Shown here one piece after another: positions 62,314 to 64,000 of a DNA stretch of 64,000 nucleotides. The number at the start of each line of letters is the position of its first letter. Within the stretch, counting starts at the first letter, position 1. This DNA is from Burkholderiales bacterium JOSHI_001 (GTDB lineage Bacteria; Pseudomonadota; Gammaproteobacteria; Burkholderiales; Burkholderiaceae_C), in the NCBI GenBank assembly GCA_000244995.1, contig CM001438.1, forward strand, positions 5,126,096 through 5,190,095, in the 5' to 3' direction. The translations under genes and the position numbers were made by a program. The notes below the pieces were generated by a model, which was given only the letters and a program-made list of their open reading frames with translations, searched no databases and had not been told where the DNA came from.

Positions 62314-63062
62314 ACCCCCCACGCAACCGAACCCCGCTGTCGCTGGCCCTGGCCGCCGCAGCCGGCTTGGGGCTGAGCGGCGACGCCGGCCTGCTGGCCG
62401 GCGCCCCGCGCGCCCTGGCCGGTGTGGCCCGGGTGATGGCCGGCAGCAGCCCGCTGCTGCTGGCGCTGGAAGCGCAGGCCGCGCCGGCCTCCGCCGCCCC
62501 GGCCGGAACCGGCCCGCAGGGGCAGGCCCTGTCGCTGCGCCTGGCCGCGTCACCGGACGCAGCGGACGCGCCGCTGCACCTGGCCCAGGCCAACACGCGC
62601 GAAGAACCCATCCCCGGTGAACCCGGCGCCATGCTGATCCACCGGTTGGCCCCGGCCGCCCCCGCGCCCAGGCTGGACCGCGAGGCCGCCGTGGCGGCGC
62701 TGGACACCCGGGTGCTGGCCGACCGCGTGGGCGCCACCGCGCCGCCCCACGATGCTTTCGCACCGCGCAGCTGGGCCCCGCCCCCGCCGCCGCCGGCACC
62801 GCCCGCGCCACCCGCGCCGCCGGCCCCGCCCGAAGTGCCGGTGGCGCCGCCGCTGCCCTTCCGCTACATGGGCATGATGGAAGAGAACGAATCCACCGCG
62901 ACGGTGTACCTGGCCCAGGGCGAGCGGCTCATCACCGCCGCGCCGGGCGACACCATCGACAACACCTACCGTGTGGACGCCCTGAAGGGCCGCACGCTGC
63001 ATTTCACCTACCTGCCGCTGAACCAGCGGCAGAGTCTTCCGCTGGGACCTGTCACGCCATGA
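62310..63062 (+). CDS. PilP/GspC-like proline-rich periplasmic protein
   Basis: The 250-residue product has an N-terminal hydrophobic segment (about 10-45), an Ala-rich region, then a Pro/Ala tract at about 155-180. A C-terminal HR-like beta domain follows (LPFRYMGMMEENESTATVYLAQGERLITAAPGDTIDNTYRVDAL). The Pro-rich spacer plus small beta domain fits a link from inner-membrane complex to secretin, as in GspC or PilP. It overlaps both neighbours by four bases. Confidence 0.7.
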   Translation: MNPPRNRTPLSLALAAAAGLGLSGDAGLLAGAPRALAGVARVMAGSSPLLLALEAQAAPASAAPAGTGPQGQALSLRLAASPDAADAPLHLAQANTREEPIPGEPGAMLIHRLAPAAPAPRLDREAAVAALDTRVLADRVGATAPPHDAFAPRSWAPPPPPPAPPAPPAPPAPPEVPVAPPLPFRYMGMMEENESTATVYLAQGERLITAAPGDTIDNTYRVDALKGRTLHFTYLPLNQRQSLPLGPVTP

Positions 63063-64000
63063 ACCGCCAACCGCAAGACCTTGCCTTCCAGCCCCCACGG
63101 GGCGCGCAGGCCTTGCGGCATGCCGCGGTGGCGCTGGCCGTGGCCACACTGGTGGCCACGCTGGGCGGCTGCGGCAACACCCCGCTGCAGCAGGGCCAGG
63201 CCCAGCTGGACCAGGGCGACTGGCGCGCCGGCCTGGCCACGCTGCAGCAGGCCGCGAACGCACGCCCCACCGACGCCGAGGCACGCATGGTGTTCATGCG
63301 CCAGCGCGACCAGGTCAGCAACCGCCTGCTGGCCCAGGCCACCAGCGACGCCGCCGCCGGCCGCTTCGACACCGCGCTGGCCGGCTACCGCCAGGTGCTG
63401 GAGTTCGACCCCGGCAACCCGCGCGCCCGCGACGGCCAGGCCCTGATCGACATGGCGCGCCGCCACCGCGTGCTGGCCGACGACGCCCGCGCGCGCCTGG
63501 AGCGCAAGGACTGGATAGGCGCCGAGTTGGCCGCGCGCGCCATCCTGGCCGAAGACCCCAACAACGCCACCGCCCGCGACGTGGCGCGCGCGCTGCAAGA
63601 GCGCGAAGAACAGCAGGCCGTGACCGTGCCGCTGATCAAGAGCAAGCTGCAGAACCCGGTGAGCCTGGAGTTCCGCGACGCGCCGCTGCGCATGGTGCTG
63701 GAGGCACTGTCGCGCTCGGCCGGCATCAACTTCATCATCGACCGCGAGGTGCGCCCCGACCTGAAGGCCACCATCTTCGTGCGCAATGTGCGCATTGAAG
63801 ACGCCATCGACCTGATCGTGCAGAACAACCAGCTGGAAAAGAAGGTGCTGAACGACAGCACCATGCTGATCTACCCGAACACGCCACAGAAGCAGCGTGA
63901 GCACCAGGAACTGGTGATCCGCACCTTCCAGGTCGGCAATGCCGACCCCAAGCAGACGCTGAACCTGCTGCGCACGGTGCTGAAGTCGCGCGACCTGTAC
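63059..64000 (+). CDS. gspD: Secretin GspD with N-terminal TPR and lipobox (truncated by window end)
   Basis: The first 314 codons are present. A signal with lipobox ATLGGC (Cys38) is followed by two or three TPR-like repeats at about 42-190 (ALAGYRQVLEFDPGNPRARDG, and ELAARAILAEDPNNATARDV). The secretin N-domain starts near 203 (SLEFRDAPLRMVLEALSRSAGINFIIDREV) and continues to the edge. The TPR addition is unlike classical GspD. The barrel-forming secretin domain lies beyond position 64000. Confidence 0.88.
   Translation, partial: MNRQPQDLAFQPPRGAQALRHAAVALAVATLVATLGGCGNTPLQQGQAQLDQGDWRAGLATLQQAANARPTDAEARMVFMRQRDQVSNRLLAQATSDAAAGRFDTALAGYRQVLEFDPGNPRARDGQALIDMARRHRVLADDARARLERKDWIGAELAARAILAEDPNNATARDVARALQEREEQQAVTVPLIKSKLQNPVSLEFRDAPLRMVLEALSRSAGINFIIDREVRPDLKATIFVRNVRIEDAIDLIVQNNQLEKKVLNDSTMLIYPNTPQKQREHQELVIRTFQVGNADPKQTLNLLRTVLKSRDLY

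Overview
The window is a high-GC, gene-dense chromosomal segment with short intergenic gaps, many ATGA or GTGA overlaps and frequent GTG starts. Its conserved blocks are fur-bamE-dapB-exbBD-leuS-lptE-holA, hpf-ptsN-hprK, lptD-surA-rsmA, thiL-pgpA-pncC, a MaeB-type malic enzyme beside a DctSR-like two-component pair, and a DUF4148 protein. These point to a betaproteobacterium of the order Burkholderiales, probably a Rubrivivax/Leptothrix/Roseateles-like genus. That placement comes from gene content and protein character only; no rRNA or tRNA gene is present.

Layout: 0-6 kb holds the 5' end of a YhdP-like gene, glnE, a rhombosortase overlapping glnE, a DMT exporter, a GST and a Cys-type glutathione peroxidase. 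6-13.5 kb has a structured leader followed by a tightly overlapping eight-gene operon (FAD oxidoreductase, DUF1365, CFA-synthase-like methyltransferase, chalcone-isomerase-like protein, MFS carrier, DUF3833 lipoprotein, SDR, NTF2-like protein). It looks like a stress-responsive fatty-acid/lipid modification set. 13.5-21.7 kb is a signalling island: two paralogous pseudo-histidine-kinases, two paralogous active PAS kinases, a stand-alone receiver, an unusual HTH-receiver fusion, and corA. 21.8-33.8 kb carries hpf, ptsN, hprK, fur, bamE, dapB, exbB, exbD, an inserted MBOAT-SGNH acyl-transfer pair, leuS, lptE and holA. 33.8-42 kb has a 2-hydroxyacid dehydrogenase, pncC, pgpA and thiL, then a DctS/DctR-like system and the malic enzyme. 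42-43.4 kb has a secreted RNase Sa-like enzyme and a barstar-family protein, followed by a palindromic repeat element. 43.4-49.2 kb has rsmA, surA and lptD divergent from an AmgK-like kinase. 49.3-53.4 kb has a winged-helix/ATPase regulator, a LysR regulator and a DUF4148 protein. 53.4-56.8 kb has an M20 peptidase, a monoacylglycerol-lipase-like hydrolase and a crotonase. 56.9-64 kb is a non-canonical type II secretion locus (gspG, F, E, then PilM/N/O/P-like genes, then a TPR-bearing lipoprotein secretin cut by the window edge).

How the parts connect: outer-membrane assembly is heavily represented (BamE, LptD, LptE, SurA). The rhombosortase normally processes GlyGly-CTERM proteins that are exported by type II secretion, so rrtA at 3.1 kb and the secretion genes at 57-64 kb are plausible partners. 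The DctSR-like pair next to malic enzyme suggests C4-dicarboxylate use.

Most promising for something undescribed: (1) the signalling island with duplicated pseudokinases in which Ser replaces the phospho-acceptor His; (2) the 30-nt all-pyrimidine loop closed by a perfect 9-bp stem in the leader of the lipid operon; (3) the RNase/barstar pair with its repeat-bearing promoter; (4) the hybrid T2SS/T4P locus. No CRISPR array, tRNA, rRNA, insertion sequence or prophage was seen.
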